In this document: positions 13,944-21,724 of the stretch, one piece after another
How positions within the stretch are numbered: the first letter of the stretch is position 1
How the letters are laid out: each line of letters opens with the position of its first letter
Origin: Brevundimonas sp. UBA5866
GTDB taxonomy: Bacteria; Pseudomonadota; Alphaproteobacteria; Caulobacterales; Caulobacteraceae
Assembly: GCF_002432125.1 (NCBI RefSeq)
Contig: NZ_DJFS01000068.1
Span: 1,836 to 23,559, forward strand
Length of the DNA: 21,724 nucleotides
Direction of reading: 5' to 3'
The notes under the pieces: generated by a model
The model's database searches: none
Seen by the model: the letters and a program-made list of their open reading frames with translations, nothing else
What the model was told of the DNA's origin: nothing
Position numbers and translations under genes: made by a program

Positions 13944-14813
13944 ATGCTGGGCGTACTATTGGCTTTTGTTATGGGCGGCTCGTCTGCCTCTCCGGTTGCT
14001 GAGGCGGCGGTGAAGGGGGTGGACCTTTGTGTCCAGATGCAGTCGGGCAGACTGGATTTGCGCGGTGAGGACCGCGACCAGTCCAAGACTATGGTGCTTC
14101 CATCCGAAACTGGGCCCGGCGGTGTGTTTCTGGAATTGAGCCCTAAAGGCTGTGATGTGCTGATCGGCTCTGACGGCGAGGCGTCGCTGGAGGCCGTGCG
14201 GGCATGGATTGCGGCTGACAGCGATCGGTACGGATGGCGCAGCGTGCCCAGTCTGGGCGTTCTGGGGCAGGGCGAACGCGGTGACGGCGCGCAATACTAT
14301 GCGGCCATAGACCACGGGCTTTCACTGGCAATGGGGCGTCCCCTGAACCAGATGGGGCGGATTCTGGTGATGCCGAAGGTGCAGACCGACCAGTTGCGGT
14401 TGAGGGTCAATACTGCATCACGGGCAGCGCAACGTACCGCAGGCACCGCCGTGATCGATGCGGTCAACGAGGTCTGCCCGCTGCTCATGACGGGCGAGGA
14501 GGCTCGCACCGAAGACCAGAAATGGCTGTTGTGGGCACAGTTGCGCACATACAGCGGCGCGGCGGCTGAAATGGCCCATGCCGATGAGGAACGTGAAACG
14601 GTGATGGTCAATGCCGACGAGACGGGATGCCGTGTGGCCCTGAGGGCCAAGGCGAACAGCCGGATCGCGCAGTGGGAACAGGAAGTGCCGCAACGACTGG
14701 AGACGGCCAAATGGCAGCCCTATGGCGTCAATGAATGGCGCGGGGACGGGGGGCGCTCGGTTTGGATCAACTCTGCACCGGGGTTGATGCTGGTCGAGGT
14801 GGTGAGCCACTGA
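13944..14813 (+). CDS. Secreted protein of unknown function
   Basis: A 289-residue protein. The N-terminus MLGVLLAFVMGGSSASPVAEAA looks like a signal peptide, although it has no basic residue before the hydrophobic part. I recognise no domain. Cysteines are few and scattered (for example in DLCVQ, KGCDV, EVCPL and ETGCRV), which could form two disulfides outside the cytoplasm. The two halves look loosely similar in layout (Cys-containing strand, then an acidic loop, then W-rich segment), which may mean a duplicated fold, but this is a weak impression. The ATG is the only start in this frame after a TGA at 13908. It converges on the ABC-F gene and shares the hairpin at 14819-14851. Confidence 0.65.
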   Translation: MLGVLLAFVMGGSSASPVAEAAVKGVDLCVQMQSGRLDLRGEDRDQSKTMVLPSETGPGGVFLELSPKGCDVLIGSDGEASLEAVRAWIAADSDRYGWRSVPSLGVLGQGERGDGAQYYAAIDHGLSLAMGRPLNQMGRILVMPKVQTDQLRLRVNTASRAAQRTAGTAVIDAVNEVCPLLMTGEEARTEDQKWLLWAQLRTYSGAAAEMAHADEERETVMVNADETGCRVALRAKANSRIAQWEQEVPQRLETAKWQPYGVNEWRGDGGRSVWINSAPGLMLVEVVSH

Positions 14814-14818
14814 ACAGA

Positions 14819-14851
14819 AAAGGGCGGCGGTATCGGATACCGCCGCCCTTT
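14819..14851. terminator. Hairpin terminator between converging genes
   Basis: AAAGGGCGGCGGTA (14819-14832) and TACCGCCGCCCTTT (14838-14851) form a 14-bp perfect stem with a TCGGA loop. On the minus strand the stem is followed by TCTGTT after its own TTT, a usable T-rich end for the ABC-F gene that stops at 14863. The plus-strand side has only TTTGACTT. It probably serves both genes, better for the minus strand. Confidence 0.75.
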
Positions 14852-14862
14852 GACTTCGGGGA

Positions 14863-16674
<1,812 letters not shown>

Positions 16675-16718
16675 GTGCGGGCGTATAGCCGATGGCTGGC
16701 GTGGCGGCTATGGGGCGC

Positions 16719-17324
16719 TTAGCCGATCACCATAGGGATCAGCGAGGCGACCAGAAGGGTGGCCATCGCGCCGTTGAAGATGCGGATGGCGCGGGGGCTG
16801 GACAGGAGGCGACGCAAGCTGACGCCGAGGCCGGTCCACGTCAGGGTGCAACCAACGGTGATGATGCCGAACAGGGCCGAGAAGAGGATGGCCAGTTCCA
16901 TCGGCGACAGGCCGCGCACGCTGGTGCCATAGGTGACGACCGCGCCGGTGATCATGATCCAGATCTTGGGGTTGATGAACTGGAACAGCAGGCCCTGAAG
17001 GAATGACAGGGGGCGGGTATTGTCGTCCTGTCCGGCCATCTTGGGCTTGGCGGTGGCGATCTTGAAGGCGAGCCAGAGCAGATAGGCGATGCCGACCCAT
17101 TTCAGGATGGCTTCGACGGTCGGGTTGTTGACGACCGAGGCCCCGAAGGCTGCGACGATGAACATGATGCTGGCGGTGCCGATGCCGATGCCCGCATTAT
17201 AGGGCAGGCTGGCGCGAAAACCGTAGGTGGCGCCTGACGAGGCCACCAGCGTGTTGTTCGGGCCGGGGGTAATACCCATGACAAAGGCAAAGCCGATAAC
17301 GGCGATGAGCCAGGCGATAGTCAT
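16719..17324 (-). CDS. LysE/RhtB-family amino-acid exporter
   Basis: A 201-residue inner-membrane protein with about six hydrophobic helices. The family signature is FVMGITPGPNNTLVASSGATYG (about 13-34), followed by GIGIGTASIMFIVAAFG and FQFINPKIWIMITGAVV. These carriers export basic or neutral amino acids or homoserine lactone; the substrate is not readable. The open frame runs far upstream to 18479, across the divergent regulator and SMR gene. The ATG at 17324 is clearly the real start, with GAGG 7 nt upstream and the family N-terminus. It is divergent from an Lrp/AsnC gene, as is usual for these exporters. Confidence 0.9.
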   Translation of the reverse strand: MTIAWLIAVIGFAFVMGITPGPNNTLVASSGATYGFRASLPYNAGIGIGTASIMFIVAAFGASVVNNPTVEAILKWVGIAYLLWLAFKIATAKPKMAGQDDNTRPLSFLQGLLFQFINPKIWIMITGAVVTYGTSVRGLSPMELAILFSALFGIITVGCTLTWTGLGVSLRRLLSSPRAIRIFNGAMATLLVASLIPMVIG

Positions 17325-17335
17325 GAAGCAGCCTC

Positions 17336-17379
17336 GGGGGAGAAGGCGTGGGCCGGATGGCCCGTGGGGGGAGAAGGCG
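17336..17379. repeat. 13-bp direct repeat upstream of lysE-type gene
   Basis: GGGGGAGAAGGCG occurs at 17336-17348 and again at 17367-17379, 31 bp apart start to start (about three helical turns), in the divergent promoter region. It could be a tandem regulator site or a small duplication. Confidence 0.4.
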
Positions 17380-17434
17380 CGGAACCTATAGCGCGGGCCG
17401 CGCAATTGGCTGTCGAGTATGCTAGTTGTGGCGG

Positions 17435-17460
17435 AAATATTGGCATTGGTGGCAATATTT
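17435..17460. promoter_or_regulatory. Candidate Lrp operator between LysE-type exporter and its regulator
   Basis: AAATATTG (17435-17442) and CAATATTT (17453-17460) are exact inverted arms with a 10-bp spacer, 27 bp before the regulator ATG. They form a sharp AT-rich palindrome in GC-rich DNA. Its position between divergent genes fits binding by the adjacent Lrp/AsnC protein. Confidence 0.6.
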
Positions 17461-17475
17461 ACGGACTTGATTAGC

Positions 17476-17480
17476 AGGAA
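17476..17480 (+). promoter_or_regulatory. Ribosome binding site deciding the second Lrp start
   Basis: AGGAA ends directly at a first ATG (17481) but lies 6 nt before a second in-frame ATG (17487). The second also gives the family N-terminus MDLDDIDRRIL, so 17487 is preferred. Confidence 0.7.
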
Positions 17481-17486
17481 ATGCCA

Positions 17487-17945
17487 ATGGATTTGGACGA
17501 CATTGATCGGCGAATTCTTCGTGAATTGCAGAGGGACGGTCGCATCCAGAACAATGAGCTGGCGCAGAAGGTCGGCCTGTCGCCGTCGCCCTGTCTGCGG
17601 CGGGTAAAACTGCTGGAAGAGCGGGGTCTGATCGACCGCTATGTGGCCGTGCTGGATCAGGCCAAGATGGGCCTGAGCATGTCCATGTTCGTGCGGGTCT
17701 GGCTGTTGGCGCAGGACACCGAGACGATCGAGGTCTTTATCAGTGCGATGAAACGCCTGCCCGAGGTGGTAGAGTGCTACATCATGCTGGGCGAGAGCGA
17801 TGCCCTGTTGAAGGTGGTGTGTGAGGACATCGAGGATTACCGCCGGTTCCAGCGGACCAATCTGACGCGGCAGAATGGCATCCAGAATGTGAAGACGGAC
17901 GTTCCCAGTCAGGTGGTCAAACAGTCGTTTGCCCTGCCGATCTAG
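17487..17945 (+). CDS. Lrp/AsnC family transcriptional regulator (lysE-linked)
   Basis: A 152-residue regulator. The helix-turn-helix is in ELAQKVGLSPSPCLRRVKLL (about 25-44), with the common SPSPCLRRVK recognition helix of Lrp proteins. The RAM effector domain covers about 65-140, with the EVVECYIMLGESDALLKVV strands. It lies back to back with the LysE-type exporter and probably activates or represses it according to amino-acid level. Only about a third of its residues match the other Lrp gene in this window (6494-6982), so the two are not recent duplicates. The SMR gene starts 27 bp downstream and may be on the same mRNA. Confidence 0.92.
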   Translation: MDLDDIDRRILRELQRDGRIQNNELAQKVGLSPSPCLRRVKLLEERGLIDRYVAVLDQAKMGLSMSMFVRVWLLAQDTETIEVFISAMKRLPEVVECYIMLGESDALLKVVCEDIEDYRRFQRTNLTRQNGIQNVKTDVPSQVVKQSFALPI

Positions 17946-17972
17946 GCGGCGGGCCGGAAAAGGAGTGGCGCG

Positions 17973-18311
17973 ATGAATCCTGTGACGTGGGCGGCGTTGG
18001 GCGGTGCCATTCTGTGCGAGGTGGTGGGGACCAGCCTGTTGCAGGCGTCGAACCAGTTCAGCAAACCCCTGCCGACGATCGGCATGGCCATCTGTTACGG
18101 GCTGGCCTTTTACCTGTTGAGCCATGCGTTGAAGACCATCCCGGTGGGGCTGGCCTATGCGATCTGGAGCGGGCTGGGGGTGGTGCTGATCTCGGTGATC
18201 GGGCTGGTGGTGTTCAAGCAGCGGCTGGATCTGCCCGCCGTCCTTGGCTTGGTGATGATTGTGGGTGGGGTGATTGTGATCAACCTGTTCTCGAAATCGG
18301 CGGTGCATTGA
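17973..18311 (+). CDS. Small multidrug resistance (SMR) family transporter
   Basis: A 112-residue four-helix inner-membrane protein of the EmrE/QacE type. The essential proton/substrate glutamate is E16 in LCEVVGTSLLQAS. The third helix carries AYAIWSGLGVVLISVIG and the fourth carries VMIVGGVIVINLFS. EmrE-like members exchange protons for quaternary cations or polyamines; related Gdx members export guanidinium. The residues seen (LLQAS, AIWSGLG) lean to the EmrE/QacE group, but substrate is not certain. AAGGAG lies 7 nt before the ATG. Position 27 bp behind the Lrp regulator suggests co-transcription. Confidence 0.9.
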   Translation: MNPVTWAALGGAILCEVVGTSLLQASNQFSKPLPTIGMAICYGLAFYLLSHALKTIPVGLAYAIWSGLGVVLISVIGLVVFKQRLDLPAVLGLVMIVGGVIVINLFSKSAVH

Positions 18312-18348
18312 GGCGGGCTGGAAGTCGGGGGCGACAGGGCGGGCTTTT

Positions 18349-18362
18349 GGGCCTATAGGCCC
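18349..18362. promoter_or_regulatory. 14-bp perfect palindrome just before the UPF0260 start
   Basis: GGGCCTATAGGCCC is self-complementary over all 14 bp and ends 4 bp before the ATG at 18367, exactly where a ribosome site would lie. It may be an operator, an occluding mRNA hairpin, or a -10 box (TATAGG) of a nearly leaderless transcript. Confidence 0.5.
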
Positions 18363-18366
18363 CGCC

Positions 18367-18861
18367 ATGTTGCCTTTCTGGAAAACCAAATCCCTGTCCG
18401 AAATGTCCCCGCAAGAGTGGGAAAGCCTGTGTGACGGGTGCGGCCTGTGCTGTCTTGTCCGTTTTGAGGACGAGGACACCGGCGAGGTGATCCCGACGCG
18501 CGTTCACTGCAAGCTGTTTGATCCGGTGCGCTGTACCTGCGCCGATTATCAAAACCGCAAGGAACACGTGCCAGACTGTATCAAGCTGACGCCGAACAAT
18601 ATCGAGGCGTTGGAGTGGATGCCGAAGTCCTGTGGCTATCGTCGTATCCACGAGGGGCGTGATCTGGCCTGGTGGCACCCGCTGGTTTCGGGACGTGCCG
18701 AGACGGTGCACGAGGCAGGTGTCTCGGTGCGGCGTCAGACCGTGAGCGAAACGGTGCTGGCCGAGGCCGAGGATGCGCTCGACTTTGAAGTTCCTGAATG
18801 GAACCGCGAGAGGGGAACCGCGGGTCCGGACGAAGTACAGGGACTGATGGACGAGGGGTAA
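18367..18861 (+). CDS. UPF0260 (YcgN-like) cysteine-cluster protein
   Basis: A 164-residue cytoplasmic protein of the UPF0260/YcgN family (zinc- or iron-chelating CxxCxxCC group). The cluster CDGCGLCC gives C22, C25, C28 and C29. Further conserved cysteines are C48 (VHCKLF), C56 and C58 (RCTC), C71 (PDC) and C89 (KSCGY). Family length is about 150, so this is full length with a slightly longer tail. A metal or metal-cluster role is inferred from the cysteines; no reaction is known. There is no normal ribosome site because the palindrome at 18349-18362 takes its place. The hybrid kinase starts 58 bp downstream. Confidence 0.88.
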   Translation: MLPFWKTKSLSEMSPQEWESLCDGCGLCCLVRFEDEDTGEVIPTRVHCKLFDPVRCTCADYQNRKEHVPDCIKLTPNNIEALEWMPKSCGYRRIHEGRDLAWWHPLVSGRAETVHEAGVSVRRQTVSETVLAEAEDALDFEVPEWNRERGTAGPDEVQGLMDEG

Positions 18862-18919
18862 GGCACCGCGTCGGGGGACGCTGTGTGTCTGTGTGGCGAG
18901 TATCTGTCGGGGCGGGGAA

Positions 18920-21214
18920 ATGGCGGGTTTGGAAAGCCATGAATTTGGCCACTATATCAAGGCGGCAAGGCGGTTCGAGCCCTTGCTCAACTTGGCGCAA
19001 GGCCTACTGAATGCAACGGTCTACGTTGTGCATGAGCCGTTGCTGCCCGGGGTTGCGCTGTGCTCGGCAGGTCGGCAGACCCTGAAGGCTGCGCCGGGCG
19101 AGATACTTAAGCGCGGCGAGGTCGAGAGCGACTATCCAGAATATTGGGCCAGTACGCCCTTGGTGGCGGATGGGGCTGTTGCCGGGGCCGTGATCTTTCT
19201 GACAGACCGTGATCGGCTGGCACCCGACAGGGGCGAGTGCGACCTGATCGCGCGTATTGGCGCGATCGCGGCGGAGATTGCATCGGGAGAGCAGGCGCGG
19301 CGCGAACTCAACGACCGCAACCAGATGTTGGGCATGATCGAGGAAATGGCCGGTGTCGGTTGGTGGCGTATCGAAAAACAGACACGGCACACATCGTGGT
19401 CCAGCCATGTGTTCGATATTCACGGGCTGGAAAACAATGGAGGCTCAAGGTCGGTATCGGAAGGGGTGAGCTTTTATTCCCGCGATGACCAGTCTGTTCT
19501 GAACGAGGCGATCGAGAAGGCGCTGGAAACCGGCGAAGGCTATGATCTTCGGCTGAATTTGGTCAGGCAGGACGGCAAGAAGCGCATTGTTGTCACGCGT
19601 TCCGCGGCAGAGCGGGCACCGAACGGGGAGATCACCGGACTGTTCGGTGTGTTCCGCGACATCACCGATTACGAAGCCATGCTGGAGCGGTTGCGCCGCA
19701 ATGAGGCGCGCTATCGACTGCTGGCGGAGAATGTCAGCGATGTGATCACCCGCGTGAAGATGGACGGGTCGAGCAAATATATCTCGCCCGCCATCGAGCA
19801 GCTCTTGGGCTGGAGCGTGGAGGAGATGAGCGGCAACTCGCTGGAATATGTCCATCCAGATGACCGCGAGAAGGCGGTGGTGGCGCTGATGGAGGCGCTG
19901 AGGTCGGGGAAGCCGACGAGGCTGGAGAACCGCGCGCTGCATCGTGACGGGTCGGTCGTCTGGTGCGAGTGCACGGCCAAGGCGCTGCACAATGATGACG
20001 GCATGCCGGTGGAGGTCGTGGTGGTGATCCGCGACATTACCCAGCGCAAGGAGCTGGAGCTGGAACTGCTTCAGGCCAAGGACAGGGCGGAGCACGCCAC
20101 CATCGCCAAGGGCGAGTTCCTGGCCAATATGAGCCACGAGCTGCGAACCCCGCTGACCAGCGTGATCGGCTATTCGGGCCTGTTGCGGGCATCGAAACAG
20201 CTGTCGGACCAAGAGCGGTTGTATGCCGAGCGGATCGAGACGTCGTCGAATGCCCTGTTGCAGGTGATCAACGACATTCTCGACTATTCGAAGCTGGAAG
20301 CCGATGCGGTCGAGATCGAAAAGGTAGCGTTCGAAGTGTCCCGACTGATGTCGGACACGGCGGGCATCGTGCAGCGACAGTGCGAGGAGAAGGGGCTGGA
20401 GCTGAGGCTGGATATCGATGCCGGCCTGCCGGAAATCCTGTCAGGAGATGCGGCGCGTTTGAGGCAGGTGACGCTGAACTTCCTGTCCAATGCGGTGAAG
20501 TTTACGGCTTCCGGCAGGGTCATGCTCAAGGCCTTTGGCAAGGAAACGGAAGAGGGTGGATACCGCCTGAGGGTGGAGGTGCGCGACACCGGCATCGGGG
20601 TCAGCGAGGAGAAGGCGGAGCTGATCTTCGGCCGGTTCAATCAGGCCGATGCGTCCACGACGCGGGTCTATGGCGGGACCGGACTGGGGCTGGCGATTTC
20701 GCGCCGTCTGATCGAGTTGATGGGCGGGAGCATCGGCTATGTCAGCGAGCCGGGGCTGGGGGCGACCTTCTGGTTCGAGGTGCCGCTGGATTTCGATTTT
20801 GCTGTGCCCGTGTCGGTGGCGGTGCAGACCACGCCTGCCATCGAGGTCCAGGGGCGGATTCTGTTAGTGGACGATGCGGCGGCCAACCGTGAGTTGGTGA
20901 CCATTATCCTCTCCTCGCTGGGGCTGGAGGTGGAGACGGCATCGAACGGGGTCGAGGCGGTAACGGCGGTGCGTCGGCGCGGCTTTGATCTGGTGCTGAT
21001 GGATGTGCACATGCCGGAGATGGATGGCCTTGCGGCGACGCGGGAAATCCGGCGCAGCGAGGGCGAGGAAAGCCGGTTGCCGATTATTGCCCTGACGGCA
21101 AATGTGCAGGGCGAGCAGGTCGAGCGGTGTCTGGCCGCCGGAATGGACGGGCATCTGGCCAAGCCGATACAGGTCGGGGAGCTGGCTGAAGCCATCCGGC
21201 ACTGGTTGAAATGA
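18920..21214 (+). CDS. Soluble PAS-PAS hybrid histidine kinase with receiver domain
   Basis: A 764-residue cytoplasmic sensor with no membrane helices. Residues 15-125 look like a GAF-type module. PAS-type domains follow at about 138-250 (ending FGVFRDITDYE) and 260-375 (ENVSDVITRVKMDG to VVIRDITQRK). HisKA has the phospho-acceptor H406 in NMSHELRTPL. The ATPase domain (about 505-625) has the N box NFLSNAVKF, RDTGIGV and GGTGLGLAI. The C-terminal receiver (about 648-762) has the acid pair D651/D652, phospho-aspartate D695 in LMDVHMPEMDG, T726 and K748. A phosphotransferase partner must act downstream, since no output domain is present. The frame allows a GTG at 18893, but ATG 18920 after GGGG is preferred. 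Ligand unknown. It ends at its own terminator. Confidence 0.93.
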   Translation: MAGLESHEFGHYIKAARRFEPLLNLAQGLLNATVYVVHEPLLPGVALCSAGRQTLKAAPGEILKRGEVESDYPEYWASTPLVADGAVAGAVIFLTDRDRLAPDRGECDLIARIGAIAAEIASGEQARRELNDRNQMLGMIEEMAGVGWWRIEKQTRHTSWSSHVFDIHGLENNGGSRSVSEGVSFYSRDDQSVLNEAIEKALETGEGYDLRLNLVRQDGKKRIVVTRSAAERAPNGEITGLFGVFRDITDYEAMLERLRRNEARYRLLAENVSDVITRVKMDGSSKYISPAIEQLLGWSVEEMSGNSLEYVHPDDREKAVVALMEALRSGKPTRLENRALHRDGSVVWCECTAKALHNDDGMPVEVVVVIRDITQRKELELELLQAKDRAEHATIAKGEFLANMSHELRTPLTSVIGYSGLLRASKQLSDQERLYAERIETSSNALLQVINDILDYSKLEADAVEIEKVAFEVSRLMSDTAGIVQRQCEEKGLELRLDIDAGLPEILSGDAARLRQVTLNFLSNAVKFTASGRVMLKAFGKETEEGGYRLRVEVRDTGIGVSEEKAELIFGRFNQADASTTRVYGGTGLGLAISRRLIELMGGSIGYVSEPGLGATFWFEVPLDFDFAVPVSVAVQTTPAIEVQGRILLVDDAAANRELVTIILSSLGLEVETASNGVEAVTAVRRRGFDLVLMDVHMPEMDGLAATREIRRSEGEESRLPIIALTANVQGEQVERCLAAGMDGHLAKPIQVGELAEAIRHWLK

Positions 21215-21223
21215 TTGCGGATG

Positions 21224-21254
21224 AGGCCCTCGCGAAAGTGGGGGCCTTTTTGTT
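21224..21254 (+). terminator. Rho-independent terminator of the hybrid kinase gene
   Basis: AGGCCCTC (21224-21231) pairs with GGGGGCCT (21240-21247, one G-T pair) around an 8-nt loop and is followed by TTTTTGTTTGG. It lies 9 bp after the stop codon. Confidence 0.88.
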
Positions 21255-21316
21255 TGGTTGAACCTAAGTCAGGGCCGCAAACCCAATAAAACAAAGGGAT
21301 TGGGGAAGGGGCGCGG

Positions 21317-21724
21317 ATGTTTGCGCGCCTGTGGACGCTGGTGCCCTATGGTTTGGGTATGGCGGGAAATGGGGCAGCGGACGGCGGGGCGGTGCAGGAT
21401 TGGCTGGACCGCGTATTCGGGCAGCTTCAGGCGCTGGTGGATGGCGCGGTGGATGTGCTGGCCGAGGCCGAGCCGCCCAGGGATGTGGCCGAAGCGGAGA
21501 AGCGGGCGCGGGCGGTGGGCGTGATCGCGCGCACGGCCAAGGCGGTGGCGGCTTTGAAGGCGTCGGCGAGGAAGGTTTCAGGGGATGCGGAGGATGATTT
21601 GGCTGGATCGGGTGAAGTGATCGATGAAGCCGAGGAACAACGCCTCAGGGCCGAGCTGTTCGCTCGCGTCGATCGTCTTTTCGAGGTTGCCGAACAGAAG
21701 GGATATGGTCCGCGAGGCGATCCT
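21317..21724 (+). CDS. Partial gene: putative GTA/phage-type small terminase-like protein
   Basis: From ATG 21317 the frame stays open for 136 codons to the window end, so the C-terminus is missing. GGGGAAGGGG lies 5 to 14 nt upstream. It is hydrophilic, helical and highly charged. The segment EAEKRARAVGVIARTAKAV (about 62-80) followed by a basic stretch, an acidic linker and LRAELFARVDRLFE (about 109-122) recalls the short protein encoded ahead of the large terminase in alphaproteobacterial gene transfer agent clusters. This is recognition by eye of a diverged family, and it stays provisional. Another possibility is an unrelated small helical protein. A second in-frame ATG at 21359 is a less likely start. 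The gene sits on its own after the kinase terminator and so begins a new transcript. Confidence 0.5.
   Translation, partial: MFARLWTLVPYGLGMAGNGAADGGAVQDWLDRVFGQLQALVDGAVDVLAEAEPPRDVAEAEKRARAVGVIARTAKAVAALKASARKVSGDAEDDLAGSGEVIDEAEEQRLRAELFARVDRLFEVAEQKGYGPRGDP

Noticed and set aside
13907..13944. Possible frameshift in the secreted-protein gene, since an ATG AAG with a basic start lies at 13907 in another frame
   Set aside because: The 13944 frame gives a usable signal peptide on its own, and the 13907 frame does not continue as a sensible protein; no evidence for an error.
17336..17379. Direct repeat as a transposon target duplication
   Set aside because: Only 18 bp separates the copies, so there is no room for an inserted element and no terminal inverted repeats are present.
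17325..18479. N-terminal extension of the LysE-type frame to 18479
   Set aside because: It would run antisense through the Lrp and SMR genes; the extension is not protein-like and the ATG at 17324 has a ribosome site and the family N-terminus.

Overview
The window is a GC-rich, gene-dense alphaproteobacterial chromosome segment, most likely from the Caulobacterales (Caulobacter, Asticcacaulis or a relative). The reasons are an adjacent fliI-fliJ pair of the caulobacter type, a MucR/Ros-family regulator, two DUF2336 proteins, a CtrA-like TTAA-N7-TAAA site in front of fliI, and what looks like the first gene of a gene-transfer-agent cluster at the right edge. Genus is not certain from sequence alone. 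There are no rRNA or tRNA genes, CRISPR arrays or insertion sequences.

Layout. Positions 1-3681 hold four minus-strand genes packed head to tail: flagellar ATPase fliI, export chaperone fliJ, a Tat-exported GH10 endo-xylanase starting 7 bp after fliJ, and an MpaB/DUF2236 oxygenase-like protein cut by the left edge. A soluble PAS chemoreceptor (3829-5343) diverges from fliI and ends at a strong terminator. Next is a divergent pair, an RhtA-type amino-acid exporter and an Lrp/AsnC regulator, the latter followed closely by a small secreted protein. Cysteine synthase (7550-8530) follows. Positions 8652-11852 form a MucR island: a DUF2336 protein, a 369-bp AT-rich promoter region, mucR with a bidirectional terminator, then a second DUF2336 protein in the opposite direction, coupled to a proline-rich secreted protein.

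Positions 12430-13943 hold a Tat/lipoprotein THI5-like solute-binding protein with no permease or ATPase beside it. It is preceded by a non-coding stretch that folds into nested helices and ends in a minus-strand terminator, so it is either a small RNA or an attenuator leader. A secreted protein of unknown function (13944-14813) converges on an Uup-type ABC-F ATPase. Upstream of that ATPase is a LysE-family exporter, divergent from a second Lrp/AsnC regulator that leads into an SMR-family transporter. The right end carries a UPF0260 cysteine-rich protein, a soluble PAS-PAS hybrid histidine kinase with its own terminator, and the 5' part of a gene resembling a GTA small terminase.

Common threads are motility and cell-cycle control (fliIJ, chemoreceptor, MucR, hybrid kinase) and amino-acid handling: two separate exporter/Lrp divergent pairs plus cysteine synthase. 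The least explained items are the structured RNA region at 13538-13751, the two DUF2336 genes around mucR, and the xylanase embedded behind fliIJ.
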